Source of the DNA: Pseudomonas rhodesiae
Lineage (GTDB): Bacteria; Pseudomonadota; Gammaproteobacteria; Pseudomonadales; Pseudomonadaceae
Direction: 5' to 3'
NCBI RefSeq assembly: GCF_007858255.1
Contig: NZ_VFEU01000005.1
Span: forward strand, 186,001 to 250,000
Length of the DNA: 64,000 nt
Positions 8,184 to 17,883 of the stretch are shown piece after piece (the stretch's first letter is position 1; each line of letters opens with the position of its first letter). Under the pieces are notes generated by a model. It was not told where the DNA came from. It saw only the letters and a list, made by a program, of their open reading frames with translations, and did not search any database. The position numbers and the translations under genes were made by a program.

Positions 8184-10593
8184 GTCGGGTAAGAAACGGC
8201 CATTACTGACCGTCCCTCCCCTAAGAACTGTACGTGCGAGTTTCCCCGCATACAGCTCAAGCCTTTGTAAGCCCTTTCTCAGTTGAAAGAGCCGGTGCCG
8301 CACTGTGTAACTGTCGATGACAGTTGGGATGCAACAACACCAGATTGCCCAGCTCGTCGCATCCGCCCTTGTGCCGCTCGATAACATGGTGAATGTTCCA
8401 CCCGCTTTCGAACGTAATCAACTGCTTGCACATCGGGCAGCGCTTGCTCTGGCCAAGCCACAGCGTCAGCGTCTTCCGCTTCCCCTCGTCCGAGCTTCGC
8501 CACGCATATTCCAGCCGTTGCTCGAAGTACATCTCGTCCTCTGGGGCGTATGGGTTAGCCTCCGCCTTGATCTTGGTGTGCCGCTTGATCGGCGTATCGC
8601 TGGCGTACAACAAGTGGAGCAGTTTGCCGCTGGGGTGTAGCCCGGAGAATACCCAACTACGTGTTCCCACGCGCTTGAAGTATTTTTCCTTGATCCAACG
8701 TTTGCAGCGATTCAGATGTCGCCGCCTGCACCATCGCCATAGCAATTTCCAGATCCTGTAATCCACGTAGTTGAAGGTCTGCTTGGCGACAATCGGCCGA
8801 TGATAATTGGCCCAACCCCGAATAACTGGATTGAGCTGCTTGATCAACAGGCTGGCCGGTGCCGCTTTGTTCGCTTCAACCAACGCCTTAACCTTGGCCA
8901 GAAATGCTTTCACGTTCTTGTGGGCTGGCTTTATCAGCAGCTTGTCACCGTACTTGCGAATATTCTGACCGAGGAAATCGAACCCATCCGATACATGCGT
9001 GAACAACGTTTTCTCCACCGCAAGGCTCAACCCCCGCTCGGCCATGAAGGCTTCGACGAGTGGCTTCACCTCGTTTTCCAGCAGCTCTTTCGAGATGCCG
9101 GTGATGACGAAATCATCTGCGTATCGCACATAGTTGACCTTGGTCTTGTAGCTGGCTTTGGTATTACGCTGCCCGAACCGAGATTCGAGCTCCTTTTCCA
9201 GTCCATCAAGGGCCAGGTTGGCCAATACGGGCGAGATGATCCCTCCTTGCGGAGTTCCCGCCCCTGTCGGATTCAATCGACCGGATTCCAAATATCCCGC
9301 TTTCAGCCATTTCCTTAGAACCACTTTGTCCATCGGGACGTTAGTGATCAGCCAGTCGTGACTGATGTTGTCGAAACATCCCTTTATATCGCCCTCCATG
9401 ACCCACTGCGCAGAATGCTTGCGACCGAGATTGACGAACAATTGCTCGATTGCATCTGCCGTGGAACGGTGAGGGCGAAAGCCATAGGAATTTCGGTCGG
9501 CTGTGGTCTCAGACACCGGTTCAAGTGCCAGCAGGTATAACGCCTGCATCGCTCGATCCAGCATCGTCGGAATCCCCAGCGGTCTACGCTGGCCATTTGC
9601 TTTGGGAATGTAAATCCGCCGCAGTGGCCGGGGCTTGTAGCCCCTGCGCTCTAACCGAAAAACTGCCTTCCATTTGCTTTCAGGCGTGCTCCAGGTTTCC
9701 CCATCGACGCCGGGAGTCCTGCGACCCCGGTTTTCAGTGACCCGTTTAACCGCCAATACCTTGGCGGCAAACGAGCGAACCAGCATACGCTGCAAGGTTT
9801 TCACCTGCCGCCATTGCTGATTCTTGGCTGCCTTCGCGATCCGTACCTGTAGCCCTCGCACCTGTCGATGACCTGTTTCCCAGTCTATCGAATGCCAACT
9901 GATGGCCAGATGGGAGGACGCAGGTACTTCTATTTCAGACGCACTCATCTTGCTTTTCCTCCAGAGAAGATTTCCCCAGAGGGCAGTAGACGCACGTCGC
10001 CCTTGTGGGGGAGTGAGTACACTGCCCCGCAAGGGATTTCTATGAGTTAGACGCAGCCGGTCAAACCGACAAACGTCTGTTCTTGATGGCTTTACAGGCC
10101 TTCTCGCGATCAAAGACCAGTCGGAAGTCAGCACCGTTTCCAGTCAGGGCAGAGCCCTTATCCAACCCCATTACAGGGAGGCATTCGCTTTTTCCGACAT
10201 CCTCTACCCGCATTTTCAACAGTCTTCCTCACGGTCGACCTGCCTTGCCATACAGGCCAATGGCGAAAATACGGGCTTACCGAGTTCCATAACCGTCACA
10301 AGGATGGGTTAGGCCCTGCCTATTCACCGATGACTCAATGTCAGCGTGCCCCCAGATGTAAAAGGGACAACCAGTCATGCACCATTTTGGTCAAAGCCTA
10401 TCAGCAACTTTGGCTCCATGCGGTTGACGGTGTTTATCAGCAGTTCACTTACGTTGGCCATACCAACCAGCCTAGCGTCTCACCCGCGTGTTGCTCGCAG
10501 GGTCTGCATGGTGCCTCGCGGCGACCACACACCACAGAATCATGGGACTACATTGTCAGGAAGCTTCGCACCCCGCCGTTACCAGCGACGCAC
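8184..10593 (-). mobile_element. Complete group II intron, about 2.41 kb
   Basis: Read on the minus strand, the 5' end is GTGCGTCGC at 10593. Domain V at 8258-8225 starts GAGCTGTATGCG and contains GCACGTACAG. Domain VI follows, and the 3' end is CTTACCCGAC at 8184. Pairing supports the 5' boundary: the last six exon bases GGGATA (10599-10594) pair with EBS1 TGTCCC (10369-10364, one G-U), and the preceding AGCCTA (10605-10600) pairs perfectly with EBS2 TAGGCT (10400-10395). These lie 225-230 and 194-199 bases into the intron, as expected for domain I. The maturase frame is intact, so the element looks mobile. It lies between the LtaS-like gene terminator and groEL, antisense to the former. Confidence 0.9.
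8257..9948 (-). CDS. ltrA: Group II intron reverse transcriptase/maturase with HNH endonuclease
   Basis: A 563-residue intron-encoded protein. Reverse transcriptase blocks include TPGVDGETW, RPLGIPTMLDRAMQ, NSYGFRPHRSTADAI, GTPQGGIISPVLANL and the active site YADD near residues 276-279 (YVRYADDFVITG). The maturase X domain follows (NPVIRGWANYH), and then a C-terminal HNH/Cys4-type endonuclease (CPMC, HHVIERHKGG, NLVLLHPNCH). It promotes splicing of its own intron and, with the lariat RNA, target-primed reverse transcription. ATG 9948 was chosen because GGAGGAAA lies just upstream; longer frames run into the structured domain I-IV RNA. The TGA overlaps the first bases of domain V. No frameshift is present. 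Confidence 0.93.
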   Translation of the reverse strand: MSASEIEVPASSHLAISWHSIDWETGHRQVRGLQVRIAKAAKNQQWRQVKTLQRMLVRSFAAKVLAVKRVTENRGRRTPGVDGETWSTPESKWKAVFRLERRGYKPRPLRRIYIPKANGQRRPLGIPTMLDRAMQALYLLALEPVSETTADRNSYGFRPHRSTADAIEQLFVNLGRKHSAQWVMEGDIKGCFDNISHDWLITNVPMDKVVLRKWLKAGYLESGRLNPTGAGTPQGGIISPVLANLALDGLEKELESRFGQRNTKASYKTKVNYVRYADDFVITGISKELLENEVKPLVEAFMAERGLSLAVEKTLFTHVSDGFDFLGQNIRKYGDKLLIKPAHKNVKAFLAKVKALVEANKAAPASLLIKQLNPVIRGWANYHRPIVAKQTFNYVDYRIWKLLWRWCRRRHLNRCKRWIKEKYFKRVGTRSWVFSGLHPSGKLLHLLYASDTPIKRHTKIKAEANPYAPEDEMYFEQRLEYAWRSSDEGKRKTLTLWLGQSKRCPMCKQLITFESGWNIHHVIERHKGGCDELGNLVLLHPNCHRQLHSAAPALSTEKGLTKA

Positions 10594-10914
10594 TATCCCT
10601 AGGCTACTTTTGGCTGAACAAAAGGTCTCGCGCCCCTCTACCTTGCGGTTTCCGGGTGAGACAATGACAGCTATGGCTTGCGCCCTATAGATAGGAGCAG
10701 GCCAGCTCTTTGGACACGATTTCCCATACCTCCCTCGCAGTGATTCAAAATCTGCAAGCTCAGTACGCATATCGTTCTGATGATTTCCAGAGAGAAAATC
10801 ACGATATATAGGCGACATTACGCCGAATTCTAAGCACCTTGTGAGTGCCGGAAATCCGGGTTTTGACGCCCGGACTTCGGGTTTTTTAAGCTGTTTCTGC
10901 GGGAAAGTGATCAC
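10594..10914 (-). pseudogene. Open frame interrupted by the group II intron (5' exon part)
   Basis: A minus-strand frame starting at GTG 10914 (or ATG 10764 in an internal M-R-T-E-L context) runs to the intron junction at 10594. Removing the intron joins it in frame to 13 more codons at 8183-8145 (SQPYPRTEKPRLQ) and a TGA at 8144-8142 in the loop of the LtaS-gene terminator. I do not recognise the product and see no good ribosome-binding site, so this may be a chance frame in a groEL 3' flank. The 10.6-10.98 kb stretch holds no other gene I can support. Confidence 0.3.
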
Positions 10915-10933
10915 CGGTTCAACCGGTGATCAC
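10907..10933. repeat. 27-bp near-perfect palindrome downstream of groEL
   Basis: Arms GTGATCACCGGTT and AACCGGTGATCAC are separated by one base, about 50 bases after the groEL stop. There is no T-tract directly after it on the minus strand. It could be a 3' hairpin that stabilises groEL mRNA, or part of its terminator together with the TCCGGG/CCCGGA hairpin at 10855-10874. Confidence 0.7.
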
Positions 10934-10981
10934 CTAAGATGTAGCCCGCTAGGTGCTTCTACCTATAGCGACTCTCGTCGC

Positions 10982-12641
<1,660 letters not shown>

Positions 12642-12678
12642 TTAAATACTTTGAAGTAACGGGAAAATGAGCGGGAAA

Positions 12679-12975
12679 TCAGCCTTCCAGTACAGCGAGA
12701 ATTTCGTTCTCGCTCATGACCAGCAGGTCTTCGCCGTCGACTTTCACAGTGTTGCTACCGGAGTAAGGGCCGAAAACAACCTTGTCACCCACTTTCACGG
12801 CCAGCGCGCGTACTTCACCGTTCTCCAGGGTTTTGCCTGGGCCAGCAGCGACGATCACACCGTGGTTGGCTTTTTCAGCAGCCGAACCTGGCAGGACGAT
12901 GCCGCCGGCGGTTTTCTTTTCTTCTTCGCTGCGACGGATGACGACGCGGTCGTGCAGAGGACGAAGCTTGCTCAT
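12679..12975 (-). CDS. groES: Co-chaperonin GroES
   Basis: A 98-residue lid protein of the GroEL chaperonin. It starts [15 protein letters not shown], contains the mobile loop ([15 protein letters not shown]), and ends with the usual beta strands ([21 protein letters not shown]). GGAGAG lies eight bases upstream of the ATG on the minus strand. It is first gene of the groESL operon, and a candidate heat-shock promoter lies about 140-170 bases upstream. Confidence 0.99.
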   Translation of the reverse strand: MSKLRPLHDRVVIRRSEEEKKTAGGIVLPGSAAEKANHGVIVAAGPGKTLENGEVRALAVKVGDKVVFGPYSGSNTVKVDGEDLLVMSENEILAVLEG

Positions 12976-13115
12976 TGTCGATCTCTCCTAATTGTGTTTT
13001 TCATCGGCCGGTATCAATTCCGGCGGGTTAAATTCCGGCGGTGCCGGTCGCGGTTCGCTGAGCGAAACGCGGAAGTCTGTCTAGTGTCACCACCAGAAAC
13101 CTTGCGGTGACCGTT

Positions 13116-13143
13116 ACATAAGGGCGCCTGGGCTTATTACAAG
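13116..13143 (-). promoter_or_regulatory. Candidate sigma-32 (RpoH) promoter of groESL
   Basis: On the minus strand CTTGTAA (13143-13137; consensus CTTGAAA) is followed after 12 bases by CCCTTATGT (13124-13116; consensus CCCCATNT). The match is partial. It is offered because groESL is RpoH-controlled in gammaproteobacteria and no better candidate was seen in the 250 bases before groES. Confidence 0.4.
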
Positions 13144-13187
13144 GGGCGGTGAATGAAATTTTTTATGTCCGGGAGCGGGTAAACGCA

Positions 13188-13211
13188 GCACGGCACCCGA
13201 AGGTGCCGTGC
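13188..13211 (-). terminator. Hairpin terminator after fxsA
   Basis: A 10-bp stem GCACGGCACC/GGTGCCGTGC around a tetraloop (TTCG on the minus strand), 11 bases after the fxsA stop. The following T-run is short (TGCGTTT). Confidence 0.65.
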
Positions 13212-13222
13212 CAATGGAGCGG

Positions 13223-13699
13223 TTATTTGCTGTCGCGGTGCTCGAACTCGCCTTCGATCACATCGCCTTCACGTCCCAGGGGCTGGCGCGGAGCCGGGCC
13301 GCCACGGGGTTGCAGGTCGTCGGCAAACGCGCGCTGACGAATAGCTGCCTCCTCGGCACGCTGGCGCATCTTGCCGGCCAGTAGCCTGCGGGTAACCGGC
13401 AGCAGCATCACCAGGCCCACCACGTCGCTGATGAAACCCGGCAGGATCAACAGGCCACCGGCCAGGGCCATCATCAGACCTTCGAGCATGGTCTGAGCGG
13501 GCAATTCGCCGCGGTTCAGGCTTTCACGGGCACGCAGCGCCGTGGCCAGGCCGGCGACGCGCAGCACCAGAACGCCGAGCATCGAGCCCAGAATAATCAA
13601 CAGCAATGCTGGGAAGAACCCGATCGCACCGCTGACTTGAACGAAGACGAACAGCTCCAACACCGGGAACAGCAGAAAGAGCAATAAAAAAGGGCGCAT
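13223..13699 (-). CDS. fxsA: FxsA family membrane protein
   Basis: A 158-residue inner-membrane protein. Hydrophobic segments at the start (FLLLFLLFPVLELFVFVQV), around residues 26-50 (FFPALLLIILGSMLGVLVL), and around residues 70-100 with LAGGLLILPGFISDVVGLVMLLP match FxsA, named for suppressing F-plasmid exclusion of phage T7. The C-terminal 50 residues are charged and cytoplasmic. ATG 13699 was preferred to an upstream in-frame start because GAGGAAA is correctly spaced before it. Position next to groESL is conserved in pseudomonads. The cellular role is poorly defined. Confidence 0.9.
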   Translation of the reverse strand: MRPFLLLFLLFPVLELFVFVQVSGAIGFFPALLLIILGSMLGVLVLRVAGLATALRARESLNRGELPAQTMLEGLMMALAGGLLILPGFISDVVGLVMLLPVTRRLLAGKMRQRAEEAAIRQRAFADDLQPRGGPAPRQPLGREGDVIEGEFEHRDSK

Positions 13700-13765
13700 C
13701 AAATGTTTCCTCAACGCAAGAATGCCTTGCCAGTCCACCTTAGATGACGTCGCCGTTTCGTGAAT

Positions 13766-14497
13766 TCAAGCGTCAGCCGCCGCTTTTTTCGGCCAGGCTG
13801 CGGCGTGAGCCAGTGAAACCAAGGCTTCGCGCACTTGTGTCGGCGTGTTGCAAGGCGCGGCAAATGGCAACCAATGTAGCGATTGGCCAATCCGCAGGTG
13901 CATGCCTTCACTGTCGATGCCGGCCAATTGCGCAGGCTCGCTGACGGGCAAACCGGCCAGGTCGACGTAATGGGCAATCGCCTTGGCATGGTCGCTGTTC
14001 ATGTGTTCGACCATGCTGCGCTCTGCCGCGCCGGCGAAGGGGTTGGCCAGGGTCAGTTGATCGAGCCAGTGGATCGCGCCGAATCCGCCTATGTAGCGGT
14101 GGCGAACCGGCTTGAGCACCCAGAAATCGAAATCGTGGGCCTTGTGGTAATTGGCCGATTCGGGGAAGTAGCGGTAATAGCGCTCGGCTGCGGCCTCGAT
14201 GGCGGCATCGTCATGCAATTGCTCGGCTTCGGCCAGGTAGGTGAGACGCCCTACCGCCTGCACATCGTCCGCCCCACGCTCACCGACCAGCAGCGAGCAT
14301 TTGGGCTCTTTTTGCAGGTTATGGGTGTGCTGGGCGATGCGGCTGATCAGAATCAGCGGGCGGCCCTGCTCGTCCAGGCAGTACGGCACCACCGATCCAA
14401 ATGGAAAGCCAGGCATGGCTTTGGACAATGTGGAGAGAGCCCCACGGTATTCCTTGAGCAACAGCTCTCGGGCGTTCTTGGCAACCTGTGCGCTCAA
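13766..14497 (-). CDS. HugZ-like haem oxygenase family protein
   Basis: A 243-residue cytosolic protein with two parts. The N-terminal split-barrel FMN-binding-like (pyridoxamine 5'-phosphate oxidase-like) domain runs to about residue 150 (PFGSVVPYCLDEQGRPLILIS, HTHNLQKEPKCSLLVGE). The C-terminal DUF2470-type domain has VEHMNSDHAKAIAHY. This architecture is that of HugZ/HutZ proteins, which bind and in some cases degrade haem for iron release. It is encoded alone, between fxsA and the DUF481 gene. No Fur box was identified. Enzymatic activity cannot be inferred from sequence alone, as many homologues are simply annotated as haem-utilisation proteins. Confidence 0.82.
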   Translation of the reverse strand: MSAQVAKNARELLLKEYRGALSTLSKAMPGFPFGSVVPYCLDEQGRPLILISRIAQHTHNLQKEPKCSLLVGERGADDVQAVGRLTYLAEAEQLHDDAAIEAAAERYYRYFPESANYHKAHDFDFWVLKPVRHRYIGGFGAIHWLDQLTLANPFAGAAERSMVEHMNSDHAKAIAHYVDLAGLPVSEPAQLAGIDSEGMHLRIGQSLHWLPFAAPCNTPTQVREALVSLAHAAAWPKKAAADA

Positions 14498-14591
14498 CGT
14501 ATGACTCCTCGGGTATTCAGCCGCCCATAACGTATGGGAATGGATCTCAACACAAGGTAATCAATATAAGCAGCGGTTGCCAGGGACGCGA

Positions 14592-15599
14592 CTACCAGGC
14601 TACCCCGAAACCGGCGGTATAACGGGTCTTGCTCAGACTGCTCTCCGAGTCGCCGCTGATCACGTCACGCTCGGCCTTGAGGTTGAGCGATGCCCACTCG
14701 GTGACTTTGTAGCGCAGACCCATTTCCGCATCCAGGGAGTACTCGGCTGGCGCATCGATAGGCTTGCCCAGTTCGCCATTGGTGAAGAACTCAACGGTCT
14801 TGCCCACCAGGTAGCGGTTGTAGTTCCACTTCATGGCCAGGGAATAGAAGTTGTCCTTGCCGCCATCGGCATATTCATAGTCGGTGCGGTTGACCAGCGA
14901 GCCGAGGGAGAAAGCGCCCAGCTCGTCATCCCAGAACTGGTAGCCAGGGCCAGTACCCACGGTGCGCTGACGCGCCAGGTCTTCGACTTTGTCGCGCTTG
15001 TAGGTCAGGCGCCCCTGCCAGAACCAGTGCTCGGTGATAAAGCGGTCCAGGTCGTACTCCAGGGCCCAGTTGTCGGTGGTGGTCACGTCATCCTGGAATT
15101 CGCGGTTGTACTCGCCCTGCCCGGTATGGCGCCATTGGCCATGGCGGGCGGTGGTCTTGAAGTCGACGTCGTAGTCGTTGGTGTCTTTTTCGGCGCGCTT
15201 GTAGTCCAGCGCCAGATCGACATTGCCCTTCCACACCAGGTCCTCGATCACCGGTTTAGGCTTGATGATCTGTTGGATGCTCGCCAGTTCAACGGTCTTG
15301 GGCGCCTCGCCATTGGCCAGCACCACCTTGCCGTCTTCTGCCGCTTGGAGGGACTTGGCTTTCTCGCCACTGTAGGCATCCTGCTTGACCAGCAGCTCCT
15401 GGTCGCTTTCCAGGGTTTTGACTTGCTTCCAGTCCACTGGAATCGCACCGGCATACGCGGTCTGGATCAGCAATTTGCCGCCGTCGAAGACCTTTATTTT
15501 GCCGGTCAGGCGATCACCGTTCTTCAACCAGACGGTGTCCGCAAGCAAGGGTGTGGAAGCGCTTAAAACAGCAAGGCACAGCAAGGTTCTGGACAACAT
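14592..15599 (-). CDS. DUF481 (YdiY-like) outer membrane protein
   Basis: A 335-residue exported protein with a cleavable signal peptide (LLCLAVLSASTPLLAD). After that comes a small SH3-like N-terminal part (VWLKNGDRLTGKIKVFDGGKLLI), a linker, and from about residue 125 a DUF481 beta-barrel with alternating aromatic strands. The sequence ends in an aromatic residue (RYTAGFGVAW), as outer-membrane barrels do. The family includes salt-induced YdiY. It is monocistronic, divergent from the alkyltransferase-like gene. The barrel assignment is from strand pattern and family; its function is unknown. Confidence 0.85.
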   Translation of the reverse strand: MLSRTLLCLAVLSASTPLLADTVWLKNGDRLTGKIKVFDGGKLLIQTAYAGAIPVDWKQVKTLESDQELLVKQDAYSGEKAKSLQAAEDGKVVLANGEAPKTVELASIQQIIKPKPVIEDLVWKGNVDLALDYKRAEKDTNDYDVDFKTTARHGQWRHTGQGEYNREFQDDVTTTDNWALEYDLDRFITEHWFWQGRLTYKRDKVEDLARQRTVGTGPGYQFWDDELGAFSLGSLVNRTDYEYADGGKDNFYSLAMKWNYNRYLVGKTVEFFTNGELGKPIDAPAEYSLDAEMGLRYKVTEWASLNLKAERDVISGDSESSLSKTRYTAGFGVAW

Positions 15600-15732
15600 A
15601 AGCGGATTCGAGGCTCGGGCTTGGCGAAAAAGAGGGCATTATCGTGTTAGATAACGTCTTAGCAAGGACTGACTCAGGGATCGCAGATGAGTTCAATTCT
15701 CACCGCCATGTTTACAGCCGTTTCTTGCAAAA

Positions 15733-16116
15733 ATGCCGACATATTCAACGGATAGTCCCACAGTGAAATTGCCTGTCGATACACCACAAACCGCTGCCGA
15801 TATGCGCCGCACCGCGCTGTACCTGACCTTGGCGCAAGTGCCCGAGGGCTGCGTGGTGAGCTACGGCGAGCTGGCGCACTTGGCCGGTCTCGGGCGGGCG
15901 GCGCGCTGGGTGGGGCGGACCTTGAGCCAGCTCCCAGAGGACACGCGGTTGCCCTGGCATCGCGTGCTGGGTGCCGGCGGTCGGATAAGTCTGCCGGCGG
16001 GCAGCGCATCGGGTGACGAACAACGTGCGCGTTTGCGCGGCGAAGGTGTCAGTATCCTGAACAATCGCGTTGATATTCAGCGCCATGGCTGGCGCCCGGT
16101 AGAGCACAGCGGTTAG
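15733..16116 (+). CDS. Alkyltransferase-like protein (ATL; MGMT fold without the catalytic Cys)
   Basis: A 127-residue protein with the DNA-binding domain of O6-alkylguanine-DNA alkyltransferases. RRTALYLTLAQVPEGCVVSYGELAHLAG is the helix-turn-helix region, with RAARWVGRTLSQ following. The active-site PCHRV motif is PWHRV here (Trp at about residue 75), the hallmark of ATLs. These bind O6-alkylguanine and flag it for nucleotide excision repair instead of removing the alkyl group. The start is uncertain: ATG 15733 has no evident ribosome-binding site, and GTG 15763 or ATG 15802 would keep the whole domain. It lies upstream of ampG, 43 bases away. Confidence 0.88.
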   Translation: MPTYSTDSPTVKLPVDTPQTAADMRRTALYLTLAQVPEGCVVSYGELAHLAGLGRAARWVGRTLSQLPEDTRLPWHRVLGAGGRISLPAGSASGDEQRARLRGEGVSILNNRVDIQRHGWRPVEHSG

Positions 16117-16159
16117 AGTGCGCGCTTTGTTTCCGTGAATCTGAGGCAGACTCCAGCCC

Positions 16160-17692
16160 ATGCCCCGTAAAACCTGGCGCGCCGCGCTCGCTGCCTATGC
16201 CAGCCCCTCGACGTTAGTGCTGTTGTTGCTCGGCTTCGCCGCCGGCATGCCTTACATGTTGGTGTTCTCGACGCTTTCGGTGTGGTTGCGCGAAGCCGGT
16301 GTGGCCCGCGAAACCATCGGCTATGCCAGCCTGATCGGGCTGGCCTACGCCTTCAAGTGGGTCTGGTCGCCGCTGCTCGACCAATGGCGCCTGCCGCTGC
16401 TGGGCAGGCTCGGGCGCCGCCGTTCATGGCTGGTGCTCGCGCAGTCGCTGGTCATCCTGGGCCTGATCGGCATGGGGTTCTGCGATCCGCAGAAGCATTT
16501 GTCCTGGCTGATCGCCATTGCTGTGATCGTTGCCTTTGCCTCCGCCACCCAGGACATCGCGGTCGACGCCTATCGCCTGGAAATCGCCGACGACAGCCGC
16601 CAGGCCGCCTTGGCCGCCAGCTATATGTCCGGCTACCGGATCGCCGCGCTGCTGGCCACCGCAGGCGCGTTGTTCTTTGCCGAAGGTTTCGGCTCCACCG
16701 GTTTCAACTATAAGCACTCGGCATGGACCGGCACTTACGTGCTGTTCGGCGTGCTGATGATCCCAGCCCTGCTGACCACGCTGTTCATGCGCGAGCCCAA
16801 TGTGCCGCTGCGTACCCAATTGCAGGCGGGCCGCTACAGCTTCGTGCATCAACTGGCCTCGGTGTTCGTGCTGATCGTACTGCTGGTGTCGGTGCCGGCG
16901 ATGTTCACTCAGCTGTACAACACCGATTTCGCCAGCGTGCTCTTCCAGGGCGTCAGCCTGTGGGATTTGCTGATGGAAGACCGCGCCTTCCTGCGCGCAA
17001 TCCTCTATATCACCCTGACCTGCCTGTGCCTGTCGACCATGGGCCGCCGTGGCCTGGCGCCGGTGCTGACGCCAGTCAACGACTTTATCCTGCGCTACCG
17101 TTGGCAGGCCCTGCTGCTGCTCGGGCTGATCGCCACCTATCGCATGTCCGACACGGTGATGGGCGTGATGGCCAACGTGTTCTACATCGACCAGGGTTTT
17201 ACCAAGGACCAGATTGCCGGCGTCAGCAAGATCTTCGGCCTGATCATGACCCTGCTCGGCGCCGGTATGGGCGGCTTGCTGATCGTGCGCTTCGGTATCC
17301 TGCCGATCCTGTTTATCGGCGGCGTCATGTCGGCCGGCACTAACCTGCTGTTCGTGATGCTCGCCGATATGGGCCCGGACCTGCAGATGCTGATTTTCAC
17401 CATCTCCCTGGATAACTTCAGCTCGGGCATGGCCACGTCGGCCTTCGTGGCCTATCTGTCGAGCCTGACCAACCTCAAGTTCTCCGCCACCCAATATGCG
17501 TTGCTCAGCTCGATCATGCTGCTGCTGCCGCGCTTGATTGGCGGCTACTCGGGCGTAATGGTGGAAAAGTTCGGTTACCACAACTTCTTCCTGATCACCT
17601 GCATGCTGGGTGTGCCGACGCTGCTTCTGATTGCGTTGCACTGGTTCCAGGAAAATCGGCGGATTCGGTTGAGTCCACCCGCTGAAGACTGA
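16160..17692 (+). CDS. ampG: AmpG-family muropeptide permease
   Basis: A 510-residue major facilitator protein with about 12-14 hydrophobic segments. AmpG marks are LLLGFAAGMPYMLVFSTLSVWLREAG, YASLIGLAYAFKWVWSPLLD and QDIAVDAYRLE. AmpG imports GlcNAc-1,6-anhydroMurNAc peptides from the periplasm for recycling, and these also act as signals for AmpC beta-lactamase induction. The order groEL to fxsA to hugZ to ydiY to ampG is that of the P. aeruginosa ampG locus (PA4393) as I recall it. It could share a promoter with the ATL gene. A REP region follows it. Confidence 0.92.
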   Translation: MPRKTWRAALAAYASPSTLVLLLLGFAAGMPYMLVFSTLSVWLREAGVARETIGYASLIGLAYAFKWVWSPLLDQWRLPLLGRLGRRRSWLVLAQSLVILGLIGMGFCDPQKHLSWLIAIAVIVAFASATQDIAVDAYRLEIADDSRQAALAASYMSGYRIAALLATAGALFFAEGFGSTGFNYKHSAWTGTYVLFGVLMIPALLTTLFMREPNVPLRTQLQAGRYSFVHQLASVFVLIVLLVSVPAMFTQLYNTDFASVLFQGVSLWDLLMEDRAFLRAILYITLTCLCLSTMGRRGLAPVLTPVNDFILRYRWQALLLLGLIATYRMSDTVMGVMANVFYIDQGFTKDQIAGVSKIFGLIMTLLGAGMGGLLIVRFGILPILFIGGVMSAGTNLLFVMLADMGPDLQMLIFTISLDNFSSGMATSAFVAYLSSLTNLKFSATQYALLSSIMLLLPRLIGGYSGVMVEKFGYHNFFLITCMLGVPTLLLIALHWFQENRRIRLSPPAED

Positions 17693-17694
17693 CA

Positions 17695-17792
17695 ATGTGG
17701 GAGGGGCATTGCGACGATTGGACTTGCCCCGGTAGGTCAGTAACACATTAGCGCCTGACACCCTGCTATCGGGGGCAAGCCCCATCCCACAT
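17695..17792. repeat. REP doublet (diverged) between ampG and proS
   Basis: ATGTGGGAGGGGC at 17695-17707 and the inverted form ATCGGGGGCAAGCCCCATCC near 17768-17787 are separated by about 60 bases. This is the inverted-pair (REPIN) arrangement of the GTGGGAGGGGGC repeat family seen elsewhere in the window. The first copy is imperfect. Confidence 0.75.
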
Positions 17793-17883
17793 GCCCCTCT
17801 GCATTCTGATGCCTGTACTCCTGCAGCCCGCGCCCGTACAATCCCAAGTCATTTCAAGTCCAAGCAACCGACAACGGCCTACC

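Noticed and set aside
8126..10593. A class C (terminator-adjacent) group II intron
   Set aside because: Class C introns insert just after a terminator stem in the 5' exon. Here the terminator is in the 3' flank, the EBS2 pairing is present, and the protein has a C-terminal endonuclease that class C proteins lack.
16424..17785. A 453-codon minus-strand frame opposite ampG
   Set aside because: Extremely rich in His, Gln, Gly and Arg, as expected from reverse-complemented membrane-protein codons. The sense frame is a clear AmpG-family permease.
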